Assembly: GCA_902806565.1 (NCBI GenBank)
Contig: CADCXA010000025.1
Coordinates: forward strand, 248,001-312,000
Source of the DNA: Hypoxylon rubiginosum
Lineage: Eukaryota > Ascomycota > Sordariomycetes > Xylariales > Hypoxylaceae
Reading direction: 5' to 3'
DNA length: 64,000 nt
Within the stretch, counting starts at the first letter, position 1. Each line of letters opens with the position of its first letter. The translations under genes and the position numbers were made by a program. The notes beneath the pieces were generated by a model. That model searched no databases. It saw nothing but the letters and a program-made list of their open reading frames with translations, and had not been told where the DNA came from. Shown here in pieces: positions 23,461 to 35,281 of this stretch.

Positions 23461-26435
23461 ATGCTGCCGAGTGAGTAGGCATACGATTCGATCCTATCGA
23501 ATCTTTTCAATTCTCTAAAGTGGCTCCGCCTCGTCGATTTTTCCTTCCTCGCCCGCGCCCGCGCCCACATCCTCACCCTCATCATAGGCAGAGCCTTATC
23601 CAGTACCTATTCCCTCGTAGCTTACGAGAACGATACCGCGAACACCTCATTGGCTTCCGTCTCGACACCCTCCCTTACTACAAGCATCACGTCCAGAGTC
23701 GCATCTACCGCTTCATCCTCGATCGCCAGCGCCGTCGCCGTGAGCAGTCGCGAATCGTCGATCACGCGCGACGGCTGCTGCTCGGCCCTCCCGCTCATAG
23801 GAATACAGGTCGCGTGAAGGATGGAGTAAGGGCGACTACAGGTACAGCCAAGATGACATCTATGACGGGATATGGCGTGGGGAGCGGCAATTACGGCGCC
23901 GACGGCGGTCGCGAAAGAGGTACCAGGAGGAAGAGGCTAGCGGCTATGGCGGGGAGTCTATACAGGGCTGGCGCCACAGCCGCTACCGAGATCAAGGAGT
24001 CGTACTACCAGACAAGATCTAGGGAGATCGATACACCGGAGGTGTCCAAGATTACGATACCGGGGTCTTTCCCCGACGTAGCCATTGTGACCAAGGGAAA
24101 TGAGCAAATGGTCTTATTCCCGTCGTACGCAAAGAGGCACGTTAAGATGCAGCCGAGGCAGTTTGAAAATCCCGGAGGTCCTCCCCATACATCGACTATG
24201 AGCATGGATGAGCAGGACTATTGGAGAAATGAATGGGCGCGACATGAAGACGAGAAGGCCATTGTGGACGTAGATGTTCGAGGCTGGATATATAACCCGC
24301 ATAGGGGGCCAATGACACGTCGCAATCGCCTATTAATAGGTCTAGCGAGGCAATTGAGCGGTATTCCAGCGCCGAGAGTACAACAGGCCTCGCCATCAGC
24401 CGCTGGAGAGCCGTCCCTGTCGCAGATACACCGGCAACACGAGGAGGAACGGGAACAAGAGAGAATTGCGCGAGAAGCCAAGGAAATTGAGCGCAAGGGT
24501 CGAGCTGAGGAGGAAGCTGCCGAGAAAGGGGGCTACAGCGAACGTCCGAGGGACGAAGATTCCGAAGGCGAAGGAAGTAGGCGAATTCATAGCAAACGAG
24601 TACAGACTCGCAGTCTATCGCCATCCTCTCCGCCTTCATCTGCACCTTCGTCGCCTACGCTCCGCGGACGCACGAATACAGCCGGGGGCGCAGAGTTGTC
24701 CGACGCGGAGCTAGCAGTTGCCAACGCAAACCTGATGGCGCGTATTGCGCCGTTCATGACGACGCCATTAGTTGAGTTGCCAATTACGTTATTCTTTTAT
24801 AACGAAACGCAGTCACAATCACGGACCGTCAAAACGAACGATTCAGGACATTTCGTAATTAGAGCGGCACTCGACTTCGTCCCAACGCACGTACGCGTAC
24901 TAGCGAATGAAGATATCTCATGCACGGAACCTGTGCAGATCATCGAACCGAGGGGTGTGAGCCTAATAAGTGACATCGATGATACCATCAAGCGGTCCAA
25001 TATTTCGTTAGGCGCTAAGGAGATATTTCGGAACACATTCATCCGCGAGCTCAATGATCTGACCGTGGACGGGGTGCGAGATTGGTATAACACGATGTAC
25101 GATCTCGGCGTGCAGCTTCACTACTGCTCCAATAGCCCGTGGCAGCTGTATCCGGTGCTAGCTACTTACTTCAAACTCGCCGGTCTACCACCAGGGTCGC
25201 TCCATCTCAAGGCGTATACCGGCATGTTGCAAGGCATTTTCGAACCCGTAGCCGAGCGTAAGAAGGGTACCCTAGAGAAGATTATGAAAGATTTCCCGGA
25301 AAGAAAGTTCCTGCTGGTGGGCGACAGCGGGGAGGCGGATCTGGAAGTGTATACCGAACTAGCTGTCGCACATCCTGGCAGAATTGCAGCAATCTTCATA
25401 CGCGATGTAACGACACCCGAACAAACTGGATACTTCGATTCTGGGTTTGACGCACGCGGTAACGGCCGCTTGCCACGGACGAATTCGGGGTTTCGACTTG
25501 ATCAGGCGTCCTCTCGAAGTGATACCAGTAAAGGCGACAACACATCTAATAGACCCCCACTGCCGCCTCGAGTAGCGTCCTCGCCCAAACCTACCAGCCA
25601 ACCGGCCACGGGCGATCTCATTGATTTTTCTGAAGAACCAGAGCCTCTGCGCCGGATCGAATCAGAACCTAGCAAAGAAAGACCTATGGCAAGAACGAGA
25701 CCTACAGACCTACTAGCGCGGAAGCCGCCGCCGCCGCCTAGGCCAGCGAAGCCAAGTTCGCTACAAGGCACTCCAGCCCTTCCAGTACTTACTACACGCG
25801 AAAATGGGGTTGACAAGAAACCCCCAGCGCCGCCTCAGCCACGTAAGACTAGCCAGTCACAGCCGGGTAGTAGGACTATCACACCAAGCCCATTAGCACA
25901 GATGCATAGGTCATCCGATCATACGGGTGCGAAAAACGATCAGCCAGCATTAACGAAAACCCGGAGTAACAGCCAAACGCCGGTCTCAAGTTCTCCCGGC
26001 CCGTCTAAAAGCGCTCCCCTGCCTCCCCCTCGGCGGCGCGGAACGCCGTCGTCTATCACTAGTAACACGACGGCGATAACAAGGTCCAGTAGCCCGCGCC
26101 TCCCGGCAGCCGGAAACTTAAGCCGCCGGCGGACTGAGGACTCGGACCTCGACTCGGACATCCTACCGCCACCCATGTACACCACTAGTACGACGTATAA
26201 TAGCAACGGCGGGAGCGGGAATGGCGGTGGGAATGGCGGTGGAAATGGAACCACGACGCCGCCGAACAAGAAGTTAGACCTGTGGCGCAGGCGGCTGCAG
26301 CGCGCGCAGGATACGCTGGATCGTGAGGGCGTGGCGCTGTATACGTGGCGCCGCGGGGACGAGGTTATAGATGAGGCATTGGGGATCGTAAGGAGCTGTA
26401 TGGAAGAGATGGGTAGAGGAGGAGGGAGGCGGTGA
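23461..26435 (+). CDS. App1-like phosphatidate phosphatase (DUF2183 domain)
   Basis: Predicted Mg-dependent phosphatidate phosphatase of the App1 family, linked in yeast to actin patches and endocytosis. The catalytic DxDxT motif is SDIDDTIKRSN (first Asp at about residue 488), followed by LHYCSNSPWQLYPVL, LKAYTGMLQGIFEP and the motif KFLLVGDSGEADLEVY. The C-terminal third is rich in Pro/Arg/Ser with several PPPPRP-like SH3-ligand stretches and a Gly/Asn-rich run near 26205-26250. The main reading frame lacks an ATG at its start. A first exon of only 10 nt (23461-23470, ATG CTG CCG A) joined to 23521 restores one and gives 974 residues. The domain call is firm; the micro-exon is inferred. Confidence 0.88.
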
Positions 26436-28558
26436 TATCCGGGAGGTAATTAAGTTTATGAAGTGACGAAAAAAAGGGGGCAACAAATACTATGGATTCC
26501 ACGCGCTTACGACAAACTGGGTGGGTGTACATGTATACCAGTTCCTGCTTTGGAGGCGGGCAAGAGGGCTTTACCACTCGGTCTATTTTAATCATTGTAT
26601 ACAAATGAAGAATCACGACTTTGAACGAATGTCGAACTCTTAGTATATAGCAAGGGACTTATCGTGTTGGTACGGATTTCAAGGTCTAGACCGGTACCTA
26701 GGGTTGTAGGTCCATCGAAGCAATTGGAGATGACTAGGCCATTTATTAAAGAGCAACTTGATCTCATGGTGCGCCATGTTAAGATGAAGCGTTTTGGTAG
26801 GCGAGTTCCCAGAAGAGCATAATTCGGCAATTAAATTATGTTGATATATCCTCACTTGCCAGATATACACGTACCTATAATAATAATGAGATTCTAGCTG
26901 GCCACACCCGTAGGTATAGATGGTGGTCTAAGTCCATGGTTAAATTTACCCAAAACATGTAGCGAGACGCATCGCTTATGATCCTCAATCCTCGATCCTG
27001 GACGCAAGACTGCTCCAACCCCTTACTAAGACCACCCTACAGCTTTCGCAAGCCCATCTTCTCGACCGGGCAATATCGAATGTCTTCGTATAGGGCATTC
27101 ATACAGTATAGGAGTTAGGATTCAAGTCAAGGGCGCTGCCATATACCACAAGCCTTGACACCCTTGCATTGATCGACGGCGTTGATTACCCAAGGATGGG
27201 TAAGCAGGTACGCGTCTACACCTAGGTATATTTAGTATCCTTACTAACATACCTGCAGTGCATTCATTCACCCCTGAATGTGCATCATTGTGCCGCTGTG
27301 CCCCTTTTTCGGCAATAGTTATTACCCCATACCTACCTCTCCCGTCCGCGGGCCGTGCTACTCCGTACTCGGGTCCCTTCCCACATCCACATATAGAGAT
27401 ACCTGGAACACATGGCGCCCTCGTAACTGCACCCGCACTTTCACGTGGTTAACCTGTCCAGGTTCACGGAAACGTCGTATGCAGCAAGCTGCACATCGGC
27501 CTTACATACCCGCATGGGCATGAAGCCAGAGAGAGAAATACCTGGTACACTCTGCCCTCACGTGGAGGCAAGGAAGAAGTTCCATGGAAACGTGTTGGCT
27601 GGCAAAGATTACCGAGTTAGTTACCTACCTGATAGGTACCTAGAAAAAGATGATCTGTACCTAGGTACCTATTGTAACTTGATGTATATGCTAGTCGTCT
27701 CTCTCCTCGATCTACCTAAAAACCAATATAGGTATAGTGAGAAGTCATGAAGAGAAAGATATATGATACACGAGTTACTGTCTGCGGTAATAAGGGTAAG
27801 AGACATATTGGAACGTTGATAGAATACCGTCACTTCCTCTTGAAATGTAGTCATCCGATGAAGTGTTAGATGCCGGATTCAAATAAATGTAAGTTCTAAC
27901 TAAGAATATATTAACCTAAGAATATTCTATAACCTTCTTAGCCAAGGTACCGAACTAACGGCCGTCGAAAGATACTACCTAGTAATTTTTAAAAGTCAGA
28001 ATCTAGAGCATGTAAGGTTCCTATTGGACTTTCGACTTTATTTTCTCTCTTTCACAAGAACCACTAAAATTTTGATGAACCATTTTAATTAACCCAGCCC
28101 TTCAGCTGAGGGTAAGGTTATATGTATATCATGAGGCTACGTGCTCTAAGATACTGGCGGCTAGTCCAAGACTTCCGAAAAGATGAGTAGTTCCATTCCA
28201 AGGTACCATTAACTCTCTTGGGGAATGATCAGGCACGATTATTTTACCCAGAGTCGAACGAAGTATCGGATCTCCGAGCTACGAGGAAGACATATACGAT
28301 CACCCACATCGTCGAAGGCAAGCGACAGGGCGTACACAATGCAGGGGTTGACATGTGGTTTTTGTACCTTGTATTGGTATTAGGTACTACCTGCTAATCT
28401 ACAAAGGGAAGTTTTGAAGAATATGTCCGCGGAAGCCTGCCTAGCAAAGTCCTAGGTAATGCTATCCTGTGAATATTCTTCCACTAATTACACACACATG
28501 GAGCAGTTCTCTCCCCTGATCCCCGCGCACGTACCCGCGAAGCCGCAGCGGGCAGATT
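26436..28558. other. gene-free region
   Basis: About 2.1 kb with only short implausible ORFs. It contains TACCTAGGTA at 27658-27667 and several partial versions nearby (26690s, 27220s, 27630s). It is otherwise unremarkable, moderately AT-rich DNA. Confidence 0.35.
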
Positions 28559-29765
28559 TTACTGCAGGGCCTTGCCGGCCTCGGGCATGGTAGCGATGAG
28601 GCGCTGGCGGATGTGCTCGCCGACGACGGTCTCGACGCCGGAGCCGTCGAGGGCGTGGCAGCGGAGCTTGAGCTGGCCGTTGAGGAACCAGGGGACGGAG
28701 TAGCGGTGGCTCGTGCCCGAGGTGATGACGCGGTGGCGCGCGCTGCGGTAGTAGCCCGCCGTCCACTTCTGCATCATGTCGCCCATGTTGATCACGTACG
28801 TGTCCGCCTTGGGCGGCACCGCGATCCACGTCTCCGTCGGCGGGTACCACACTTCTAAGCCCTTAGTGTTGAGCTCCTGAAGGAGGACCGCGATTCCGCC
28901 GAAGTCGGTGTGGTCGCCCACTATAAGCAAGGCTGTTAGATGTGTGCTTATGGAGAAGAATATGGAGAAGAAAAGGACAAGGGTTAAAGTGGGAAATTGG
29001 GAAATTGGAAAGAAAAAAAACATACCACCAAATTGTCGCTCGTCGAGGACCTCTTGAGGGGCGTAGTGCAGCAGTCTCATAGGCATCGAAGGATCGTTCT
29101 CGGCGAACTGGTCCATGACGTCGGGGGAGTGGCCCCAAGCCTTGGGGAGGCCACGGGCGAGGATCTTGAGGAGTGTCTTGGATAGGTCGAGCATGGTGGC
29201 CTGGTAGTCCATGATAGGGGCGCGGAACTCCTCGTCCTTGAGGGCCTTGGGCCATAGGTTGGGGCCGGTAGAGAAAGTACCGGCATCGGGGTGGTCGGCG
29301 GGGACTTCGTGGCCGATGATGAAGCACTAGGAAAGTTGGGTTATCATTAGCATATTTGCTTTCTGTTGCTGTTCGTTGCCCCCCTTTTGCTAGCCCCTTT
29401 CCGAAGTTATGTCGTTCACTCACCTCTTTGATATCAGGCAGGAGACCCTTCTGGTGAGTCTGGATTCCCGGCGGCTCGTAGCCGCGGAAAGACTTGCCCA
29501 TGGACTTGCCAATCCAGACGTCCATGCGCTCCTCCATAGGGAGCTCGAAGAATTTCTTGGCGCAGTTGAGGATCCCCTCGCGCTTCTCGGTGCTCACGCC
29601 GTGGCCGGCGAGGTAGAAGAAGCCGTACGTCGTGCAGGCATGGCGCACAGCATCGACAACGGCTTGCTTGTCCTGTGCCGAGGCATTGGGGTCAGTAAAG
29701 GCACTGATATCCACAGTCGGGATGGCATCGGGTGCCGTCTCGGGGATCTTCTCGATGCTGCCCAT
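28559..29765 (-). CDS. 2-oxoglutarate/Fe(II)-dependent dioxygenase (isopenicillin N synthase-like)
   Basis: Non-haem iron oxygenase. Three exons (29765-29424, 29326-29026, 28920-28559) encode 334 residues. The N-terminal DIOX_N part includes IPTVDISAF and [12 protein letters not shown]. The jelly-roll core has the iron ligands GDHTDFG (His and Asp, rebuilt at the second splice) and the distal His in [10 protein letters not shown], with the 2-oxoglutarate-binding HRYSVPWF. The set is complete and the length normal. The family hydroxylates, desaturates or rearranges many substrates, including the ring expansion step of fungal tropolone pathways. No PKS gene is adjacent: the NR-PKS starts about 27 kb away. 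A pathway role is therefore only a possibility. Confidence 0.88.
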
Positions 29766-31069
29766 TTTGTTCCCTATTTTGGTTTCTTTATTAGGTAGGC
29801 TATCGTCTTTACGGATCGTTATTTCGTCAAATCGTAATCAAATTTTGATAATTAGACTGCTACCTGCGCTTAACACAATTCTATTGAAGACAACTTGACT
29901 TATTCTTATTGCATTCGTGATCCGCTGACTAACGTAGGCCACGTCCGACGACACTGAAGGATTCTACCATCAGACATGACTTGCACCAGCACAGTGGTTC
30001 GACACGTTACGAGAGAAACTCCAGGTACAGCTACGGTTTGAGTCATGGCGTCGTAAGATGGCATGTCCGCCCTACCTGGTAGTTCAGAAACTCCAAGCCG
30101 ACTTGCCTCCACCCGTGTCCCACGTCGGTATGCCATGACACTTGATCGGCAGCATGGTTTCAGCAGTTACCTGGAATGACGGCATTTGTTACTCCGTGCT
30201 GACAATCCGATGCGTCTAGCTTGATCTGTTAATGATTCGGTCAGGCTAGGCTAGTAGCGTCAGTTCTTCAGCTGAGGTGGAGAGAAACTCCGCATCCGAG
30301 CCGGCAATGTCGCCGCATTACACAATACCCCTTTAGCTTATCTCTACCAAGAGGTAGGATCTTATCTCCGGCCGAAACGTCAGACGGGAGGTGTTCTATG
30401 CCGTTTTCGCTACGCGGTGTGGCGAATAGACTGGAGATAGAGCCGATATGTGTAGTTCGGGAAAGGAGGTAAGCATCGTCTTGGGGTGGTGCGACGACGG
30501 GGCTATATGCAAAGAAAGGAGATAAGGACAGTGTGATATCATTTGCACGTTTCCCCCTCTTAAATACTAGGTTTTGTACTTTATTTTTCTCTCGTGCATC
30601 ACACCGAGCTAAATTAGTTGACGCGACGCGGTGTTGCGGACGAAGGATTCGACGAAGCCAGATCGTTACGTGGCTGAGCCTTTTGCCTAGAACCACAAAA
30701 CCAGGTAAGACGATAGAACGTCGGAAGCCGGAGGATCAATCCAGCGATGCACGTTAAAACATTTCTCCATAGATGAGGAAATAAATATGTATGAGATAAT
30801 GCAATGCTGGGATGGTTGAAGTGATGGACAGTGTTGGGAGGGTTATGTAAAAGCGGGTGTAGCGCCATCCTTCTTTAGCAATATTATAGTACCAAGTTTT
30901 CACCCTGATCTAGTCGACTATCTAGCTAAGAATCGCGGGTCTCTTCTGCCTGATAGATCTCATACGATAACAGCACCTCCACCTGAGATAAGGAGTCATT
31001 CACTCTTTTAATCCTTACATCCTTCATCTAATATCCTTCCTTCCACGACCGCTCGGATCAAACCTAGCA
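29766..31069. other. intergenic region, 2OG oxygenase / YCII-like gene
   Basis: A 1.3-kb gap between divergent genes, expected to contain both promoters. The small ORFs around 30270-30870 look non-coding. No repeat stands out. Confidence 0.35.
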
Positions 31070-31399
31070 ATGTCGCAGCTCAACGACTTCCTCGTCCAGA
31101 TTCCGGACAGGCCAGGCGTCCTCGCGACGCGAGTGGGCAACGTGGGAACTCACATGGCACGCCTGAAGGGCCTTGTCGAAACCGGTACCATCGTCATGTC
31201 CGGCCCGACATTGACCACGCATCCCAAGAGCGCCGACGAGGGGCTCGCTATCAACGGCAGCGCGTGGCTAGTCCGCGCCGGCACCGAGGAGGAAGTTCGC
31301 GCAGTCGTGGCCGATGATGTCTATGCTAAGCTGGGTATCTGGGACCTCGACAACGTCACCGTCACGCCGTTCAAGTGCGCTGTGAGGAAGCCCCTATAA
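31070..31399 (+). CDS. YCII-related dimeric alpha/beta-barrel protein
   Basis: A 109-residue intronless gene starting MSQLNDFLVQIPDRPG. The pattern of a beta strand (DFLVQIPD), then RVGNVGTHMARL, a turn TGTIVMSGPTL, SAWLVRAGTEEEVRAVV and a final DLDNVTVTPFK matches the YCII family of small ferredoxin-like folds. Members are often annotated as YCII or muconolactone-isomerase-like proteins. It stands alone. The fold is fairly sure; any enzymatic role is unknown. Confidence 0.75.
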   Translation: MSQLNDFLVQIPDRPGVLATRVGNVGTHMARLKGLVETGTIVMSGPTLTTHPKSADEGLAINGSAWLVRAGTEEEVRAVVADDVYAKLGIWDLDNVTVTPFKCAVRKPL

Positions 31400-32146
31400 A
31401 GGATGTTTAGAGGCTAGTTGGTCTAAAGGATTGGACTGGGACTCTTTGACTGTGGATGTTGATCGGTCAGGTGTATATGAGACGAATAATGTCCAAATTT
31501 CCCATATACAGAATGTACAACTGAAAATCGGAATCAAAGTCTGGGAATCTTGGCCGGCAAACATGCGGAAAGGATTTGTGCCGCTGTTGAGAGTGGTCGG
31601 TTCGCGTACCTTGAGACTGACTTTCCCCCCCCTTTTTTCTGCATCCCAAGGCCATCACGCTCGAAATATCTGGTTCTCATGCGTAAATGCAAACATTGAT
31701 GGTCTATCCTACGTATCTTAATATAATTAATCTGAGATTGAAGTATTGAAAATGTAATAAAAGTCGACGGCGGTAAAAATTCCCACCCTTTGGAGGTAAT
31801 GGTAGTTCTATGAGATGGATGAGGTATCAGATTAAGAGGCTAACGGACTCTATGGAGTCTACTACTATGAAACAACTGTCTAAAGAAACGAATATTTCAT
31901 CCTTCTCATGATCATTGCGGATTTTATATTCAGGTTGCACCCAAAGAAACTTCCAATCCCAAGTAATGCTCCAATTCATAATCTACAATGTAGTAATCGC
32001 TCTCGAAACTCCAACTCGACACGGTAGCCGTAACAGTATCTAACTAATGAATGCTTTCTATATAACAAGACTTTTAAATTGGCTGTGTTGAGGAACTGAA
32101 ACAAACGTTTATAAAGTATAACCACGAGGAGGCCATGAAGAAATAT
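31400..32146. other. intergenic region, 3' ends of two convergent genes
   Basis: About 750 bp between the convergent YCII-like and MFS genes. No gene or distinct repeat seen. Confidence 0.35.
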
Positions 32147-33535
32147 TCACGCTTTGATGTTGATGGCGAAACCAGATCGGTACACTCTCAGCACAGCGTA
32201 TAGAACACCTGAAGCGGCGGCCATACCTCCACCGAATCCCCACAAGCCGGACCAGTTCAGCGGCTTTACCTCGCCTAGGATAGCACCAGCCACCGGGCCA
32301 CCAATCAGCAGACCCAACGCGATCATACCAAAACCCATTCCGATCCTAGTACCTAGCTTCGACTTGTCCTGGGTTAGGGGGAAGAAGCAGACAGGAGGCA
32401 TGGCGATGAACACGCCGCTGAAGAAGCCAGCGAGGGCAACAATGCCGATCACCGACCCTTGGGTGTGAGCCGCCATCAGGCAGATCATCAGGATACCAGT
32501 GATCAGCGAGCATGGCGCAATGACATTGAACGCGCCAACCTTGTCCGACAAGGCATTGGGAAGCACTCGGCCGAAGCAGGACGCGGCGTTGAAGATGGGA
32601 ACCATGTAGAAGGAAAGTGCCTCATTCGTAAGCCCCTGCTCCTCGGGGTAGTACGAGACGTAGAAGATGAGGATACTAAGACCCATGAAGCCGATAAAAG
32701 TGGTGAGGGTGAAGGCCATGTAGGGGATATCCCTGAACGCGGTCCAGTCGATCATAGACCGAGCCTTGGGGGCCTTGAAGCGCATCCGCATGACCGTGAT
32801 CGGGATGAGCAGGGTTCCGAGGGCGATGAAGCCCATGACGCGGACCGACCAGGCGAATCCGATCTTATCGAGGAGCTGGTACAGCACGATGGGGTAGATG
32901 ATGCCGCCGACGGAGGAGCCCGCCGAGGCTAGGCCGACGGCCAGACCAAGTTTGGTGCTGAAGTACGTGGGGATGATGGAGACGCACGGCACGAACAGCA
33001 TGCCGGCTCCCAGCCCGACGCAGAGGCCCTGCGCGAGGACCACCTGCCAGTACTGCGAGCAGAGGCTCAGCATCATGTGCCCGAACACGATGCCGAAGCT
33101 GCCAGCCACCAGCAGGTGCCGCAGGTAGCCCCGGTCGTAGATGGGGCCGGCGAAGACGCCGCCGATGAGCACCATGAACGACTGGATGGAGCCGATCCAC
33201 GAGATGTCGGACGAGGACCGCTCGAAGAGCGCGCCCGACTCGTAGTAGGTCTGGAAGACGCCGAAGGCGTTCAGGATGCCCCAGGTGTTGAAGAAGAGCA
33301 TGAAGCCGCCGAGCACGTGCAGCCAGGCGACGAGACCGCCGTTGGGCGGCGGAGGCGGACCGCCCGTCCGCGGCGGTGCGGGAGCCGCGTTCTCGAGCTC
33401 CGTCGGCGCGTTGACGTTCTTCTCGGTTGCGGCCTCGACCTTCTCGCTCGAGGCCACGATGCCGCTCCCGTTGGATATGGTGAGGTCCTCGGAGTCGCTC
33501 CTACGCGAGGGCTGGTTGTCTGTTTCGAAGGCCAT
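32147..33535 (-). CDS. MFS monocarboxylate-type transporter (MCT/MCH family)
   Basis: Twelve-span plasma-membrane transporter of 462 residues without introns. A hydrophilic N-terminus of about 75 residues (MAFETDNQPSRRSDSEDL...) ends in a Pro/Gly-rich stretch. GGLVAWLHVLGGFMLFFNTW then starts span 1, followed by NAFGVFQTYYE, ISWIGSIQSFM and PTYFSTKLGLAVGLASAGSSVGG (each quoted in part), as in fungal MCT-like carriers related to riboflavin and monocarboxylate transporters. I start at the ATG at 33535; the frame is open further upstream but without a better ATG. Very GC-rich in third codon positions. Not clearly tied to either cluster; substrate unknown. Confidence 0.85.
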   Translation of the reverse strand: MAFETDNQPSRRSDSEDLTISNGSGIVASSEKVEAATEKNVNAPTELENAAPAPPRTGGPPPPPNGGLVAWLHVLGGFMLFFNTWGILNAFGVFQTYYESGALFERSSSDISWIGSIQSFMVLIGGVFAGPIYDRGYLRHLLVAGSFGIVFGHMMLSLCSQYWQVVLAQGLCVGLGAGMLFVPCVSIIPTYFSTKLGLAVGLASAGSSVGGIIYPIVLYQLLDKIGFAWSVRVMGFIALGTLLIPITVMRMRFKAPKARSMIDWTAFRDIPYMAFTLTTFIGFMGLSILIFYVSYYPEEQGLTNEALSFYMVPIFNAASCFGRVLPNALSDKVGAFNVIAPCSLITGILMICLMAAHTQGSVIGIVALAGFFSGVFIAMPPVCFFPLTQDKSKLGTRIGMGFGMIALGLLIGGPVAGAILGEVKPLNWSGLWGFGGGMAAASGVLYAVLRVYRSGFAINIKA

Positions 33536-35281
33536 TGCTGTGGTCGGGTTGTCGTAATCGATGGCGGTAGTACGATGATTATTCAGGGTGACACTTGTGG
33601 GAGGGTTTGGCAAGTACAAGGAAGCAAGGGAAAGAGAGGTTGTGAAATAGTAGATGTGTGTCGCCGCGGATGCTAATGTAGGATGGAACCTCGGAGATTC
33701 GGAATTAGACCCGATCGGATCGAGGAGGATAGGATCTTGTCCTATTAACCTTTTTCTAACAGAGGAGCTTTACACTGACGTAGGATGACAATCCTACTAG
33801 GTGTGATAGTTATTTACTTCAAGTGGCAATACTAGAAGTGGAGGTGAAGTATGGTGAATTACAGCTCGGCAGTGGTAAAGGGATTATAGAATGCAAGCAT
33901 GCTGTTTAAGAAGGCGGCGGCCTGAGGTATATTACCTTGAAGATGACCAATTGCAGGCATGATCAGATGAAGTAGGGTAGACATGGCTACGTCGCCATCT
34001 AGTTGTCTAGCTCCTTTACGAATTCTGCAGGGTTTGATATCTGGTCGACTTACATGAGGCTCATTGATTGGCGTGGGCTTCGATTCATTACCATGGACTT
34101 GGCGCGTGTTGAGGATTCCATAGCTCCATAGCTCCATAAGCAAGAGTAATGATTAAAACGCCTGCCATCTTTTAACTGATGTACTTAGAATCGTGCTGTT
34201 CTTCTCTATTATTCGTAGTAGGAATGACCATAGTCGATGTATCCTTTGATCAAAGCTGGTAGGGGAGACGGCGAGACAGTAGAAATTGGAAACTCCGACC
34301 CGTCTAGCTCGGAGATCGAGGATCAAATATCGACGAGGGATGTTGTTAATAGGTTACGTAAGGGTCTTGGCAGAGATCTTTGAATAGGGGGGCGTTTGAA
34401 TGATTACCTGATAAAAACAATCAGTACCGCCGCTAACATTTAACCTTATTCCGCGGTGTGCGAACCTCGAATCTCCGAGATCCGAGATCCGAGGCGACGA
34501 ATGAAACCTCGTCTTGCTCCGCTTAACCCCGCCGGCTCGGATATAGCAGTATAGGAGTACCAATACCAATATGCAAAGACCCTGCAGCTCATCTATGCGT
34601 CTCAGTCTCACTGCATCTTACATCTTACAATCTTGGCGCATTCTACTGCCATCTGGCTCCCCTTCCCCATACCATAGCTGGGATCTAGGTTGGTTTCGTC
34701 CTAATAATCTTTGTGATCTTTCAGCCTAATGGTAACCCTCCTTGATGCCCTTGCTTGTGCAGTTGTAACGTACAGACAAGGCAAACGCGCAGCCTTGATG
34801 CGAGTGTACGCCGAAGTCTAACTACGAGCCGTAGGAATTGTAAGTATCGGACTAATACTAATATCGTTGCAGCGGTATATGCGTAATCTCAGCTCGGCTG
34901 CGGAGCTATTCGTCTAGACTGCCCGTACCATTCATGTGCTCTCGTTCTTCCGACTACGGCTTTCTCGTACATACGTCTGGACTCCAACACATAACACAGG
35001 AGAAGAAAGGAGCAAGGAGTCCCCAAGTCAAGCCTTGTTAACCATAGCAACCAAACATGACATCACATATCCATATCACTTCCAGCCTTCTGTCTCCGAG
35101 CATGCAGCTCTCCCAAACATTCTTAAGACTTGGCATCAGACGCCAGATTCGACCTAAATTTCTCTCTACATCTTCACTCCTCACCAGCAACAACAGCAGC
35201 ATCTTCACATCTTCTCACACCCAAACATCTCCCAACTCTACCCAACAACAGCTTAGACCCTTTACACACACGAGAAGCAAA
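33536..35281. other. intergenic region, MFS / medium-chain reductase genes
   Basis: About 1.7 kb between divergent genes. The last 225 bp (35057-35281) may be coding as an N-terminal extension of the reductase (see that entry). The remainder contains only short implausible ORFs. Confidence 0.35.

Noticed and set aside
27110..27185. tRNA-like segment on the minus strand
   Set aside because: Only partial resemblance of the T arm and no acceptor-stem pairing that I could confirm.
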